Source of the DNA: CAWKAV01 sp963847735
GTDB taxonomy: Bacteria; Desulfobacterota; Desulfuromonadia; Desulfuromonadales; BM103
Direction of reading: 5' to 3'
Assembly: GCA_963847735.1 (NCBI GenBank)
Contig: CAWKAV010000022.1
Span: forward strand, 124,001 to 188,000
Length of the DNA stretch: 64,000 bases
Numbering within the stretch: the stretch's first letter is position 1; each line of letters begins with the position of its first letter. The translations under genes and the position numbers were made by a program. Under the pieces are notes generated by a model, which was not told the DNA's origin, ran no database searches, and saw nothing but the letters and a program-made list of their open reading frames with translations. Shown piece after piece: positions 26,460 to 35,676 of the stretch.

Positions 26460-27038
26460 TCAGGATTCCTGGCCAAAAAGACCTTTTTCAACCAGGTCAC
26501 AAAGAATATGAAGAACAGTCAGGTGAAGTTCCTGAATTCTCGTAGTCTCATAACTCGGGACAGTGAGGTTAAGGTCAACCAGCAGACCGATCCCGCCACC
26601 ATCGCGGCCAAGCAGACCAATGGTTTTGGCGCCGATATGTTTGCCGGCCTCAAGAGCAAGTTTAACATTGCGGGATGTCCCGCTGGTGGAAATACCGATC
26701 AGGATGTCGCCCGGTTTTGCGAGCGCCTCCACCTGCCTTTTAAAAATATCATCGAAGCCATAATCGTTGCCGATGGCTGTCAGAATCGACGTATCGGTGG
26801 TCAGGGCAATTGCCGGCAGGGCCTTACGCTCAAGGAGAAAACGTCCGACCATTTCCGCAGCAAAATGCTGCGCATCAGCGGCCGATCCGCCGTTGCCCAT
26901 AATCAGAAGTTTGCGGCCGTCGCTCAGAGCGTCGATCAACATCCTGGCGCAAGCTGCGATCTGATCCGAGAGATGCTCTTCAACCATGCGAACAACTTCA
27001 ATATGCGCTTTTAACTGACGGTGGATTTCCTCGACCAT
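26460..27038 (-). CDS. gmhA: phosphoheptose isomerase GmhA
   Basis: A 192-residue SIS-domain protein. The segments MGNGGSAADAQHFAAEMVGRF, AIALTTDTSILTAIGNDYGF and GDILIGISTSGTSRNVKLAL are diagnostic of GmhA. It converts sedoheptulose-7-phosphate to heptose-7-phosphate, the first step of ADP-heptose synthesis for lipopolysaccharide. It lies downstream of lpxA on the same strand, which fits the envelope-synthesis theme, but 329 bases with no intact gene separate them. The Glu and His metal ligands are present (EMVGRF, ELHLTVLH). Confidence 0.95.
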   Translation of the reverse strand: MVEEIHRQLKAHIEVVRMVEEHLSDQIAACARMLIDALSDGRKLLIMGNGGSAADAQHFAAEMVGRFLLERKALPAIALTTDTSILTAIGNDYGFDDIFKRQVEALAKPGDILIGISTSGTSRNVKLALEAGKHIGAKTIGLLGRDGGGIGLLVDLNLTVPSYETTRIQELHLTVLHILCDLVEKGLFGQES

Positions 27039-27128
27039 GACAAATCCCTTTCAAATATTCTGACAGCTCCCTGTGTGATGTCACTCTTGCCTCAGCGTGC
27101 CACCGGAGAGTGTAAATCCCTCAAAGAT

Positions 27129-27332
27129 TCACCCGTACTTCTTCTGAAATTTTTTATAAAGCCTGATCGACTGCCTGTCAATTTCAGGCCACAAACCGTC
27201 AAGGTTTTTGCTGATCTGACGCAGGGGCTTGTTTTCATGATAAGATTCTCTGACATTCTGAATGAGACGGCAAGCACGACAGAAAAATTCAGGAGAGTCA
27301 GGCCGTCGGCCCCTCGCCTGAGAATCCTTTTG
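27129..27332 (-). pseudogene. start-less 67-codon reading frame between lpxA and gmhA
   Basis: This frame is bounded by stops at 27333-27335 and 27129-27131 and has no ATG, GTG or TTG, so it would be missed by standard callers. The translation reads like real protein (for example DSPEFFCRACRLIQNV, PLRQISKNLDGLWPEIDRQS, KKFQKKYG), with a CxxC and amphipathic helices. I do not recognise the family. It may be the C-terminal remnant of a lost gene or a gene broken by an indel. The rest of the 27039-27367 interval holds nothing else I can identify. Confidence 0.35.
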
Positions 27333-27367
27333 TCAGACAGGTTCTACTTATACGGGGGGCTGATTAT

Positions 27368-28138
27368 TTACCTGGCAATGCCGCGCTGGCTGTCTCTGAT
27401 AAAACTGACAAAATGATCCAGTTCGGGAGACATTTCAATCTCCACTTCAATTTTCTGCAGAGCTTCTTCCAAAAGCAACCCCGAGCGAAAAACGACACGG
27501 TAAGCCTTTTTTATGCCTCGGATGGTTTCTTCGGAAAACCCGCGCCGCTTGAGTCCAATCAGGTTCAATCCTACAGTTTTTGCGCGATCACCTTGCGCAG
27601 TGGTGTACGGCGGAACATCCTGAACTACCATAGAACCACCACTGATCACCGAGTGGCAGCCAACCCGGCAAAACTGGTGGATAGCCGTCAAACCGCCCAG
27701 AATAGCCGCCGTCTCAATTTGCACATGACCAGCAAGAGTTGCGCCATTTGCCAGAATTACATGGTCGTGGATAATACAATCATGGGCCACATGTGAGTAG
27801 GCCATAAAGAGGTTGTCATTACCGACACTTGTTAAACCACCACCTTCTTCTGTCCCACGATTTAACGTCGTAAATTCCCGGATCCGGTTACGGTCACCAA
27901 GCTTCAGATGGGTCTCTTGTCCGGCATATTTGAGATCCTGTGGCGCAGCACCAATAGAAGAGAACTGAAAGATCTGGTTATCACGGCCGATTTCAGTACA
28001 ACCCTCAATGACGACATGACCGGCAACAGTGGTTCCTGAACCGATAACGACATGTTCGCCGATCACAGAATACGGACCGACACTGACGTTATCCGCAAGC
28101 CTTGCTCCAGGTTGAATAATTGCTGCAGGGTGAATCAT
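27368..28138 (-). CDS. lpxA: UDP-N-acetylglucosamine acyltransferase LpxA
   Basis: A 256-residue left-handed beta-helix protein. The hexapeptide repeats and the catalytic region (NLFMAYSHVAHDCIIHDHVI, the His of AHDC) are visible, as is the C-terminal helical domain beginning VGLNLIGLKRRGFSEETI. LpxA adds the first 3-hydroxyacyl chain in lipid A synthesis. It starts nine bases downstream of the fabZ stop. The usual lpxI or lpxB neighbours do not follow. Confidence 0.97.
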   Translation of the reverse strand: MIHPAAIIQPGARLADNVSVGPYSVIGEHVVIGSGTTVAGHVVIEGCTEIGRDNQIFQFSSIGAAPQDLKYAGQETHLKLGDRNRIREFTTLNRGTEEGGGLTSVGNDNLFMAYSHVAHDCIIHDHVILANGATLAGHVQIETAAILGGLTAIHQFCRVGCHSVISGGSMVVQDVPPYTTAQGDRAKTVGLNLIGLKRRGFSEETIRGIKKAYRVVFRSGLLLEEALQKIEVEIEMSPELDHFVSFIRDSQRGIAR

Positions 28139-28147
28139 AAACGCACT

Positions 28148-28588
28148 TTACTTCTCTGCGAAGGTTGCTTTCAGTTCAGCTTCGGCGACAACCTTACCGC
28201 CTACGGTAGCTTTGCCATTAAAAGTGTAGATACCTCGCCTTACCTTGAGCAGTTCAAGCTCCAGACGCAGGACGTCTCCGGGAAGTACCGGCTTACGAAA
28301 TTTTGCTTTATCTATACCGACAAAATAAGGGACTTGATTTTCGCCGACCTCCTTGGCAAGAAGCGCATAAACCCCGCCTACTTGGGCCATGGCCTCAAGA
28401 ATGAGGACACCAGGCATAATCGGATGGCCGGGGAAGTGCCCTTGGAAAAAGGATTCGTTTATCGTGACGTTCTTTATTCCGACGACTCGTTTGCCCGTTT
28501 CAAATTCGACAATTCTGTCAACAAGCAGGAAAGGGTAGCGATGCGGCAACAGTTTCATTATATCCAAAGCATTCAGTTCCATAATCAA
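28148..28588 (-). CDS. fabZ: 3-hydroxyacyl-ACP dehydratase FabZ
   Basis: A protein of 144-146 residues. The active-site motif GHFPGHPIMPGVLILEAMAQ and the N-terminal LLPHRYPFLLVDRI are diagnostic. Two starts are possible: TTG at 28588 lies seven bases after GGAGG, an ideal spacing and an overlap with the lpxD stop (TTGA); ATG at 28582 lies thirteen bases away. The TTG is therefore listed. FabZ supplies trans-2-enoyl-ACP in fatty-acid synthesis, and its place between lpxD and lpxA is conserved in many Gram-negatives. Confidence 0.96.
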   Translation of the reverse strand: MIMELNALDIMKLLPHRYPFLLVDRIVEFETGKRVVGIKNVTINESFFQGHFPGHPIMPGVLILEAMAQVGGVYALLAKEVGENQVPYFVGIDKAKFRKPVLPGDVLRLELELLKVRRGIYTFNGKATVGGKVVAEAELKATFAEK

Positions 28589-29143
28589 CTCTCATCCTCC
28601 GACAACATACGTTCCAATTCATCGATTTGTTTTTTAAGTTGCTTCAATTCTCGTCGCATTTCTGTCAATTGCGTCGTTTTCATGGTCGCTTTAAGCCACG
28701 CACGGCGTGGCATGGCGGGTACACCGGCGAGCGACTGGTTGCCGTCCACACTATTTCCAAACCACCACGACCGGCAAGAGTTACATTGTCACCGACAGTG
28801 GCCTCAGGGTGGACATGGGCTCCTGACTCACCCCCCGGCCCGACATACGGTGGGACTGCGAAGAAGGTCAGAATTTTAGTAAAAGCCAGAGATGGGTTCT
28901 CAGTCAGCAACAGCGCGGTATCGACACATCCTTCAAGTGATGGATGCACAATAATCACAGCGGCCTGACAGCCCGCCGGTTTCGCTTTAAATTGGGATTT
29001 GACAGGAAAGAAATCTGTTCCGGTACGGCAACATCGAGAGGAGCGATCCCGAAAACAGAAATAGAGGGGTCGCCAGAGACGTACCCCCCTACCAGATCTG
29101 CCAGATCAGCCAGGGAGATTCCTTCCCCTCGCTCAAAATGCAT
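28585..29143 (-). pseudogene. lpxD: lpxD remnant: large internal deletion and two frame changes
   Basis: The position skp-lpxD-fabZ-lpxA and the surviving ends identify it. Frame 1 (29143 to ~28985) has the N-terminus (ISLADLADLVGGYVSGD, FGIAPLDVAVPEQISFLSNP). Frame 2 (from ~28985) continues with CQAAVIIVHPSLEG, ILTFFAVPPYVG and HVHPEATVGDNVTLAGRGG. Frame 3 (from ~28770) gives the C-terminus: NSVDGNQSLAGVPAMPRRAW and a coiled coil to SEDES at 28585. Only ~186 codons remain where LpxD has ~345; the hexapeptide-repeat core with the catalytic His is gone, apparently between two similar GDNVT sites. LpxD adds the N-linked acyl chains of lipid A. Misassembly or a second intact copy elsewhere must be considered. 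Confidence 0.85.
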
Positions 29144-29148
29144 GATGA

Positions 29149-29661
29149 TTATTGACCCTTGTCAAAAGCCTTGATAACCGCATCCGTAATATCAACACTC
29201 TCATCCGCGTAAACAATGGAACTCTCAGTCTTTTCGAGAACCATTGTATACTCCCCACTCTTGCCAACATCCTGTACGACCTTCAGGAGAACCTCAAGAA
29301 TTTTACGGGTAAAATCAGCGTCTGTCTGCTGCAGGGTTTCCTGAATGTCCTTGGTAAATCGTTGGTAATCCTTTACCTTTTGCTGATAATCGCGTTCCTT
29401 GGCACTGCGCGCCTCTTCCGAAAGCAGCATCGCTTGCTTTTCAAGATCTTCTTTAATTTTTTTCAGCTCTTCCTGACGCTGCTTGACTTCGGCATCGTAA
29501 CCCTGGACCTTGACTTTAATCTTTTCCTTGGCTTCCTTGCCAGCAACAGACAAATTCAACGCTTTTTGCAGATCAACATAACCAATCTTCTGAGCCTGCG
29601 CCAGCACAGGCGAAGCGACCAAGCTCAAACAAACAAACATCAATACAACAAGTTGCTTCAT
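29149..29661 (-). CDS. skp: periplasmic chaperone Skp/OmpH
   Basis: A 170-residue protein with a signal peptide (MKQLVVLMFVCLSLVASPVL, cleaved after AQA). The mature part starts KIGYVDLQKALN and continues as a long charged coiled coil (residues ~40-115), typical of Skp, which holds unfolded outer-membrane proteins in the periplasm. It sits directly downstream of bamA, the usual place. Its stop is five bases before the lpxD start. Confidence 0.94.
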   Translation of the reverse strand: MKQLVVLMFVCLSLVASPVLAQAQKIGYVDLQKALNLSVAGKEAKEKIKVKVQGYDAEVKQRQEELKKIKEDLEKQAMLLSEEARSAKERDYQQKVKDYQRFTKDIQETLQQTDADFTRKILEVLLKVVQDVGKSGEYTMVLEKTESSIVYADESVDITDAVIKAFDKGQ

Positions 29662-29688
29662 ACATAATCTCCTTGAAAATATACTTTT

Positions 29689-31920
29689 TTAAAAGAAACG
29701 ACCAATTGTGAAATCGAATTTGGAGTCAGATTCGTCATCCTTGGGGTCAAGGTTAAAGCCATATTCAAATCGCATTGGACCCAGAGGGCTCAACCAGCGT
29801 ATCCCTGCTCCGGTGCTGTACCGCCAGGAACCAAACATGTCATCTTTTGCCCAGGCATTGCCAACATCGAAGAAGGTCACGCCCTTCAGATTGGCAGGCT
29901 TATAGATCGGGAAGATATATTCAAAGTTAAAGTAAGCCACCGACTCACCGCCAGTGTAATCTCCATTTCCATTTTGAGGGCCAACTTCACGACTCTGAAA
30001 TCCGCGGATTGTTGAAATACCACCGATAAAGTATCTTTCGTCAATGGACACATCACTGCCATCAAACGAATGGACAAGGCCAAGATTGCCATGCACAGAG
30101 AACACAGTCCCCCAGCGCCAGGGCCAGAAATAGCGAGCATCCAGGCCATACTTGCTGAATTTTTCATCTCCGCCAAGGCCGGCAAATTCCCAAGACGCAG
30201 TGGCGTCTAACCCTGAAGATGGGTCTATATGGTCGTTGGTGGTATTATACGTAAACGAGTTGGTTAACGAACTGACCGTATATTTACCCTCCTCGTCAGC
30301 TTTGACACTACGGGAATCGACATCGTAGATATCTTTGAACTCGAGACGATAAACACTCAACCACCTTGAATATTCTCCAACCGGATGCCCTGCCTTTATG
30401 GCAAAGCCCTTCGAACTTCTACTGTAATCATTGTACTGGCTGTCCTGCTGATAGACTTCGAGACCAAGGGCCCAGCGCGTATCAAGGAAATAAGGGTCGA
30501 AGAGACCTACCGTATAAGTTGTGTTTTTTTGTCCAAAGGAACCAGAGAGGTTCAGCTTCCAGCCTTTACCGAGGAAATTCTCCTGTGTCACAGAACCCTG
30601 AGCGAGAAATCCACCGTTCGAGGAATAACCTCCACCGACACTGAATGCTCCGGTTTGACGTTCCTTGACATTGATATTAACATTCATACGATTCTGATCG
30701 GAGCCCTCACTGGTACTAACATCCACGGCCTCAAAATAGCCCAGGCTGTTGATACGCGCCTTGCTCTTTTTCAGCATCGTTGCATTGAAAAGCTCCCCTT
30801 CCATCAATCTCACTTCGCGACGAATTACCTTGTCGCGCGTCTTGACGTTTCCGGCGATATTGATCCGCTCCACTATAAGTTGGGGGCCTTGCTCAATATC
30901 GAGCATCACATCAATCAGAAGCTTCTCGTCATCAGCGCGGGACAGCGGCGATACGTTGGCATATGCATAGCCCTGGTCTGCATAAAAATCGGTGATGGCT
31001 TCAATACCTTTGCGCAGCTTCTGACGAGAAAACACCTCACCAGGCACAACCTCCACCATCTCAAGAAGCAGGTTCTTTTCCTGTAGCAGTTCACCCTGGG
31101 CATCGACAGTAGCAACTTTATACTGGGGACCTTCATCAATCTCAATAAGCAAGAGCATATTTTTGTCATCATCAACCAGGGAGATAACCGGTTTCTGCAC
31201 CCGCACCCGAATATAGCCCTGATTGAAGTAGAGATCAGCGATCCGCTCGAGATCCTGGTTCAGTTGCAATTCATTATAGTTGCCACGATCTGTTATCCAC
31301 GAAAAGATCCATTTTTCGCGGGTCTCCATGGCATCACGCAGGTCATCCTCATCAAAGACACTATTCCCTTCAAAGCGGATTTCCTTGATGCGCACGATAT
31401 CACCCTCCTTGATGCGGAAAGTGACCAGCGTCTCATTGTCCTTGTTAACATGGCTGTCAGCAGAAATATCTGCGGCATAATACCCTTCGCTGGAGTAGAG
31501 TGCTTTCACAACATCGACACTCTTTGCAACCTCGAAATGGTCGTATATGCCGGGGATTCGAAAGGTCAGAATCTCTCTCAACTTATCAGTGGAGATTTTA
31601 TCGTTTCCTTCAAATCGAACATTACGCACCAGGGGGAGTTCTTCCACCTTGAAGATCAGAACCTCGGCACCGGATTCCCTTGAAATCTCAGCGGCGACAT
31701 CAGAAAAGACCCCCATCTTGTAGACATCTTCCATGGCCGCATCGACGTCAGCGGGAGACACGGCCTGTCCTGGCTTAATCCTGATAGCTTTCAATACATC
31801 AGCTGTATGAACACGCTTGTTGCCCTGAATAACGATGTCTGAGAAATGGAACTCCTGAACAGCCACGGCTGGAGAAGCAAGGGACAGACAAAACAGCAGC
31901 ACAAGGGCCTTCTTAATCAT
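29689..31920 (-). CDS. bamA: outer membrane protein assembly factor BamA
   Basis: A 743-residue protein with signal peptide MIKKALVLLFCLSLASPAVA. Five POTRA domains follow (for example FHFSDIVIQGNKRVHTADVL, LVRNVRFEGNDKISTDKLRE, RIKEIRFEGNSVFDEDDLRD). The C-terminal ~330 residues form the Omp85 barrel, containing the VRGF-like motif IRGFQ (IGGISTIRGFQSREVGP) and ending in aromatic FTIGRFF, the terminal signal for barrel assembly. BamA inserts beta-barrel proteins in the outer membrane. It heads the skp-lpxD-fabZ-lpxA series, following lolD by ~170 bases. Confidence 0.97.
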   Translation of the reverse strand: MIKKALVLLFCLSLASPAVAVQEFHFSDIVIQGNKRVHTADVLKAIRIKPGQAVSPADVDAAMEDVYKMGVFSDVAAEISRESGAEVLIFKVEELPLVRNVRFEGNDKISTDKLREILTFRIPGIYDHFEVAKSVDVVKALYSSEGYYAADISADSHVNKDNETLVTFRIKEGDIVRIKEIRFEGNSVFDEDDLRDAMETREKWIFSWITDRGNYNELQLNQDLERIADLYFNQGYIRVRVQKPVISLVDDDKNMLLLIEIDEGPQYKVATVDAQGELLQEKNLLLEMVEVVPGEVFSRQKLRKGIEAITDFYADQGYAYANVSPLSRADDEKLLIDVMLDIEQGPQLIVERINIAGNVKTRDKVIRREVRLMEGELFNATMLKKSKARINSLGYFEAVDVSTSEGSDQNRMNVNINVKERQTGAFSVGGGYSSNGGFLAQGSVTQENFLGKGWKLNLSGSFGQKNTTYTVGLFDPYFLDTRWALGLEVYQQDSQYNDYSRSSKGFAIKAGHPVGEYSRWLSVYRLEFKDIYDVDSRSVKADEEGKYTVSSLTNSFTYNTTNDHIDPSSGLDATASWEFAGLGGDEKFSKYGLDARYFWPWRWGTVFSVHGNLGLVHSFDGSDVSIDERYFIGGISTIRGFQSREVGPQNGNGDYTGGESVAYFNFEYIFPIYKPANLKGVTFFDVGNAWAKDDMFGSWRYSTGAGIRWLSPLGPMRFEYGFNLDPKDDESDSKFDFTIGRFF

Positions 31921-32089
31921 ATAAACTCCGCTGATAATTCATGTTGGCAATCAAAAATTGCGTCATTATAGGGGATCATCAACAGAAGGTAAACCATAAA
32001 CTGTGTGAAAAACAGGCCACGACTTTTTGAATGAATTCTGGACATTTTGACAAGATCGCCCGCACAGGACAAGACATCTGGTTATTGAG

Positions 32090-32806
32090 TCAACTGGGTG
32101 CTGTTTCGGAAAAACCACACAGGAGAGAGATTTGACTGCCCTTATCTTCCAGGCAACCATCCGTCATCCTCACGATCCTGTCCATTTGACCAGCGACTTT
32201 TTCGCTGTGAGTCACAACAACGATTGTCAGGTCACGTTCAGCGTGCAGGCGATCAAGCAGAGCCAGGATCTCATCTGACGTGACACTGTCAAGATTGCCT
32301 GTTGGTTCGTCAGCCAAAAGCAACTGCGGCGACATAACCAGAGAACGGGCAATCGCTACACGTTGTTGTTCCCCTCCCGAAAGCTGGCCGGGTTTATGCT
32401 CAAGACGATGCCCAAGGCCAACGGCTACAAGAAGCTCATTGGCCTTTGTTGCCGCCTGTTTAGAAGGGACACGTCCAATCAGAGCCGGCATCATGACATT
32501 CTCCAATGCGCTGAACTCGGGGAGGAGTTGATGGAACTGGAAAACAAAACCGATCGAGTGGTTACGAAAGGCGTCCAGTTCCTGTGCTGAATAATGAAAA
32601 ATATTCTTCCCGGCAAAATGCACAGAGCCGGAGGTGGGCCGATCCAGGCCACCGAGCAGATGCATCAGGGTTGTCTTGCCAACACCGGAGGCACCTACAA
32701 CAGCAATGCGTTCGCCGGCGACTATATCAAGATCGATTTCCCTGAGAACCTCAACTTTGCCACGATCGGTGACAAAACTTTTTGATAGAGAACGAACAGC
32801 AATCAT
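32090..32806 (-). CDS. lolD: lipoprotein-releasing ABC ATPase LolD
   Basis: A 238-residue ABC ATPase. Walker A is GASGVGKT, the signature LSGGEQQRVAIARSL and Walker B LLLADEPTGNLDS. The FQFHQLLPEFSALENVMMP segment is typical of LolD/MacB-type exporters. LolD energises LolC/E, which extracts lipoproteins from the inner membrane and hands them to LolA. It is nine bases downstream of the permease stop. The C-terminal ~15 residues extend beyond the usual end. Confidence 0.94.
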   Translation of the reverse strand: MIAVRSLSKSFVTDRGKVEVLREIDLDIVAGERIAVVGASGVGKTTLMHLLGGLDRPTSGSVHFAGKNIFHYSAQELDAFRNHSIGFVFQFHQLLPEFSALENVMMPALIGRVPSKQAATKANELLVAVGLGHRLEHKPGQLSGGEQQRVAIARSLVMSPQLLLADEPTGNLDSVTSDEILALLDRLHAERDLTIVVVTHSEKVAGQMDRIVRMTDGCLEDKGSQISLLCGFSETAPS

Positions 32807-32815
32807 TTCATCTGC

Positions 32816-34069
32816 CTATTCATAGCGTAGAGCTTCCGCAGGATCCATCCTTGACGCCCGCCATGCGGGATAGACTGTTGCCAGCAAAGAGATTGACATG
32901 GTGACAATAACGACCGCAATCACATCCCCGGGATTGACCACAGAGGGGAAATGATCCATGCCATAAACGGCTTGATCAAAGATCTTGACGTTGAAGGTCT
33001 TTTCCAGCCCCTTGATGAGCGGATCAGCATTATTTGCCAGGAGCAAACCAAGACCTGTTCCAAGCAGAGTGCCGAGAGTCCCGATGATCAGCCCTTCCAG
33101 AACGAAAATCTGCATGACACTGCGCGAAGTCGCGCCCATGGAACGCAGGATCGCAATATCACGGTGCTTTTCCATGACAACCATGATCAGTGTCGTTGCG
33201 ATGTTAAAAGCCGCAACCAGGACTATAATGCCCAGGACGATAAAGAGGCCGAGTTTCTCAAGTTTGAGAGCAGACAGGAGAGACCCGAACATCTCTTCCC
33301 AGGAACGAACCGCCATTGGAAAGCTATATTCCCGGCGCAAACTGTTGGCCACCGGTACCGCCTGGTCAAAGCTGTCGACCTCAATCTCTATTCCACTGAC
33401 GCCTTCGCCGAGGTCAAAAAACTTTTGTGCCTGTTTGATGTCAATATAAGCGAAATAAGCATCGGCGAAACCGCCACGCTGCTTGAAAATTCCGACGATC
33501 CTGAAAGGCTTCATCTTCGGGATCATGCCGAAAGGGGTAATCGTGAACATCGGTGGAATGACATTGATCGAATCGCCGAGAGAGACACCAAGAGTCGTGG
33601 AGGTATCCAGTCCGATCAGAATGCCGGGCAATACCGATCCTGAGTCATACAGAACCTCTTTTACGTCTGTCCCGGCCTCGGTCAGAAAGCTCTGACGAAA
33701 GATTTTGTTCTGGGACTCGACCCCCTTGACGTTCACGGCGGCAACGTTGCGCTGGGAAAGGAGCATTGCCTCTTTGCTGACAAACGGTGATGCATTCAGA
33801 ACATGCTCAGACACTGCCAAGGCCTTGGCGACCACCACATCCGAGTCAATCAGGTCTTCGCCATATTTCTGGACCAGAACATGAGGGATATTGCCGAGAA
33901 TCTGCTGCCTGACTCCGTCATGGAAACCGCTCATAACAGCAAGAACGACAATCAAGGCGGCAACACCGAGAGTGATCCCGGCAATCGAGATAAACGAGAT
34001 TACCGAGATAAACGTCTGTTTGCGTTTGGCACGCAGATAACGCAGGCTGACAAAGAGTTCGTAGTTCAT
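32816..34069 (-). CDS. lolC: lipoprotein-releasing permease LolC/LolE
   Basis: A 417-residue permease. ATG at 34069 (MNYELFVSLRYLRAKRKQTF) is chosen; the upstream in-frame extension lies in a GCGGGAC repeat region. A membrane helix (residues ~20-45, ISVISFISIAGITLGVAALI), a large periplasmic MacB-like domain and three C-terminal helices (FIVLGIIVLVAAFNIATTLI) match LolC/E. The end DPAEALRYE is diagnostic. One permease with LolD suggests the LolCD (LolF) arrangement rather than separate LolC and LolE. Confidence 0.93.
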   Translation of the reverse strand: MNYELFVSLRYLRAKRKQTFISVISFISIAGITLGVAALIVVLAVMSGFHDGVRQQILGNIPHVLVQKYGEDLIDSDVVVAKALAVSEHVLNASPFVSKEAMLLSQRNVAAVNVKGVESQNKIFRQSFLTEAGTDVKEVLYDSGSVLPGILIGLDTSTTLGVSLGDSINVIPPMFTITPFGMIPKMKPFRIVGIFKQRGGFADAYFAYIDIKQAQKFFDLGEGVSGIEIEVDSFDQAVPVANSLRREYSFPMAVRSWEEMFGSLLSALKLEKLGLFIVLGIIVLVAAFNIATTLIMVVMEKHRDIAILRSMGATSRSVMQIFVLEGLIIGTLGTLLGTGLGLLLANNADPLIKGLEKTFNVKIFDQAVYGMDHFPSVVNPGDVIAVVIVTMSISLLATVYPAWRASRMDPAEALRYE

Positions 34070-34167
34070 AAATACCAGGTTGCGCGGAACGCGGGACGCG
34101 GGACGCGGCAACGACTCTTAAACCCTGAAAGTTTTACACTCTTTGCCCGATTCTCGTCCCTCACCAC

Positions 34168-35658
34168 TTATTTCGCCTCCGGGCGCAGTTGCGGGAACAG
34201 GATAACGTCACGAATCGATTGGGAGTTAGTCAGCAACATGACCAACCGGTCAATGCCGATTCCCTCTCCTGCCGTTGGCGGCAAGCCATACTCAAGGGCT
34301 CGAATATAATCTTCGTCCATAGAATGAGCTTCATCGTCACCGGCCTCTTTCTCTACCAACTGCTTGACGAAACGCTCGCGCTGATCATCGGGATCGTTCA
34401 ACTCGGAGAAAGCATTTGCCAGTTCACGGCCAACGACAAAAAGCTCGAAACGGTCGACAACTGCCGCGTTCTGGTCGTTCTTGCGTGACAGGGGCGACAC
34501 TTCCGTGGGGTATTGGGTAATAAACGTCGGCTGCCACAGCTCCGGCTCGGCAACAGCATCAAAAACTTCGGTGAGCAACTTGCCGTAGCCGATCTTCCCG
34601 TCGAGATCCAGGCCAAGCGTACTGGCATACGCCAGCAATTTGTCACGGTCGTTAACGTCTGACTCGCTGATATCGCCATATTTAAGGACGGCCTCACGCA
34701 CGGTCAACCTTTGCCAGGGTCGGCTCAGATCAACCTCGCGCTCACCATAATTGAACTGCAGACCGCCGACGACCTGTTCAGCCACATGACAGATCAGGTC
34801 TTCGGTGAGATCCATCAGGTCTTCATAGGTGGCATAGGCCTGATAGAATTCCATCATGGTGAATTCAGGATTGTGCTGAATCGAAATCCCCTCATTACGA
34901 AAATTGCGGTTGATCTCAAAGACCCGTTCGAAGCCGCCAACAACCAACCGCTTGAGATACAACTCCGGAGCAATGCGCAGAAAGAGGTCCATCTTCAGGG
35001 AATTGTGATGGGTCATGAACGGCTTGGCCGTCGCCCCGCCGGCAATCGGCTGCATCATCGGCGTTTCAACTTCGAGATAATCGCGTGCCACCATGAATTC
35101 GCGAATCAAAGAGATAATCTGACTGCGCTTGCGGAAAACGTCACGCACATCCGGGTTGACAATAAGGTCGAGGTAACGCTGCCTGTAGCGGGTTTCCACA
35201 TCGGTCAAGCCGTGCCACTTTTCCGGTAGCGGCAGAAGTGATTTGGTCAGAAGTTGAATCGACTCGGCACGCAAGGAGAGTTCATCGGTTTTAGTCCGGA
35301 ATGGACGACCCGCCAGACCAACAATGTCACCAAGATCGAACTTGCGAAACAGCTCAAAGCACTCATCACCCACCTGATTTTTGGCAACATAGACCTGCAG
35401 CTGACCGGTGCGATCCTGAACCTGTATAAATGCGGCCTTACCGAAATCACGTTTCGCCATGATACGACCGGCAAAATAATAGATCGTCTCGTTCGATTCC
35501 AGGGCGAGGGCATCATGGTCGGCATGAGCGATCTGAACGGCCATCGCTGTTGCATCGACCTCAAAACCGTTGGCATAAGGGTTGACGCCCTGTTTGCGTA
35601 AATCATCCAGTTTGAGACGTCGCTGATCGACAATTTCGTTATGACTTTCTGCAGACAT
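34168..35658 (-). CDS. lysS: lysyl-tRNA synthetase, class II
   Basis: A 496-residue protein with an N-terminal OB-fold (IYYFAGRIMAKRDFGKAAF then IQVQDRTGQLQVYV) and class II motifs: RYLDLIVNPDVRDVFRKR, FRNEGISIQHNPEFTMMEFY and GLPPTAGEGIGIDRLVMLLT. It charges tRNA-Lys. It lies 18 bases downstream of prfB on the same strand, as is common, and the gap to lolC is short, which suggests one transcript. Confidence 0.97.
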   Translation of the reverse strand: MSAESHNEIVDQRRLKLDDLRKQGVNPYANGFEVDATAMAVQIAHADHDALALESNETIYYFAGRIMAKRDFGKAAFIQVQDRTGQLQVYVAKNQVGDECFELFRKFDLGDIVGLAGRPFRTKTDELSLRAESIQLLTKSLLPLPEKWHGLTDVETRYRQRYLDLIVNPDVRDVFRKRSQIISLIREFMVARDYLEVETPMMQPIAGGATAKPFMTHHNSLKMDLFLRIAPELYLKRLVVGGFERVFEINRNFRNEGISIQHNPEFTMMEFYQAYATYEDLMDLTEDLICHVAEQVVGGLQFNYGEREVDLSRPWQRLTVREAVLKYGDISESDVNDRDKLLAYASTLGLDLDGKIGYGKLLTEVFDAVAEPELWQPTFITQYPTEVSPLSRKNDQNAAVVDRFELFVVGRELANAFSELNDPDDQRERFVKQLVEKEAGDDEAHSMDEDYIRALEYGLPPTAGEGIGIDRLVMLLTNSQSIRDVILFPQLRPEAK

Positions 35659-35676
35659 AATCCTGTTCCTTACAAT

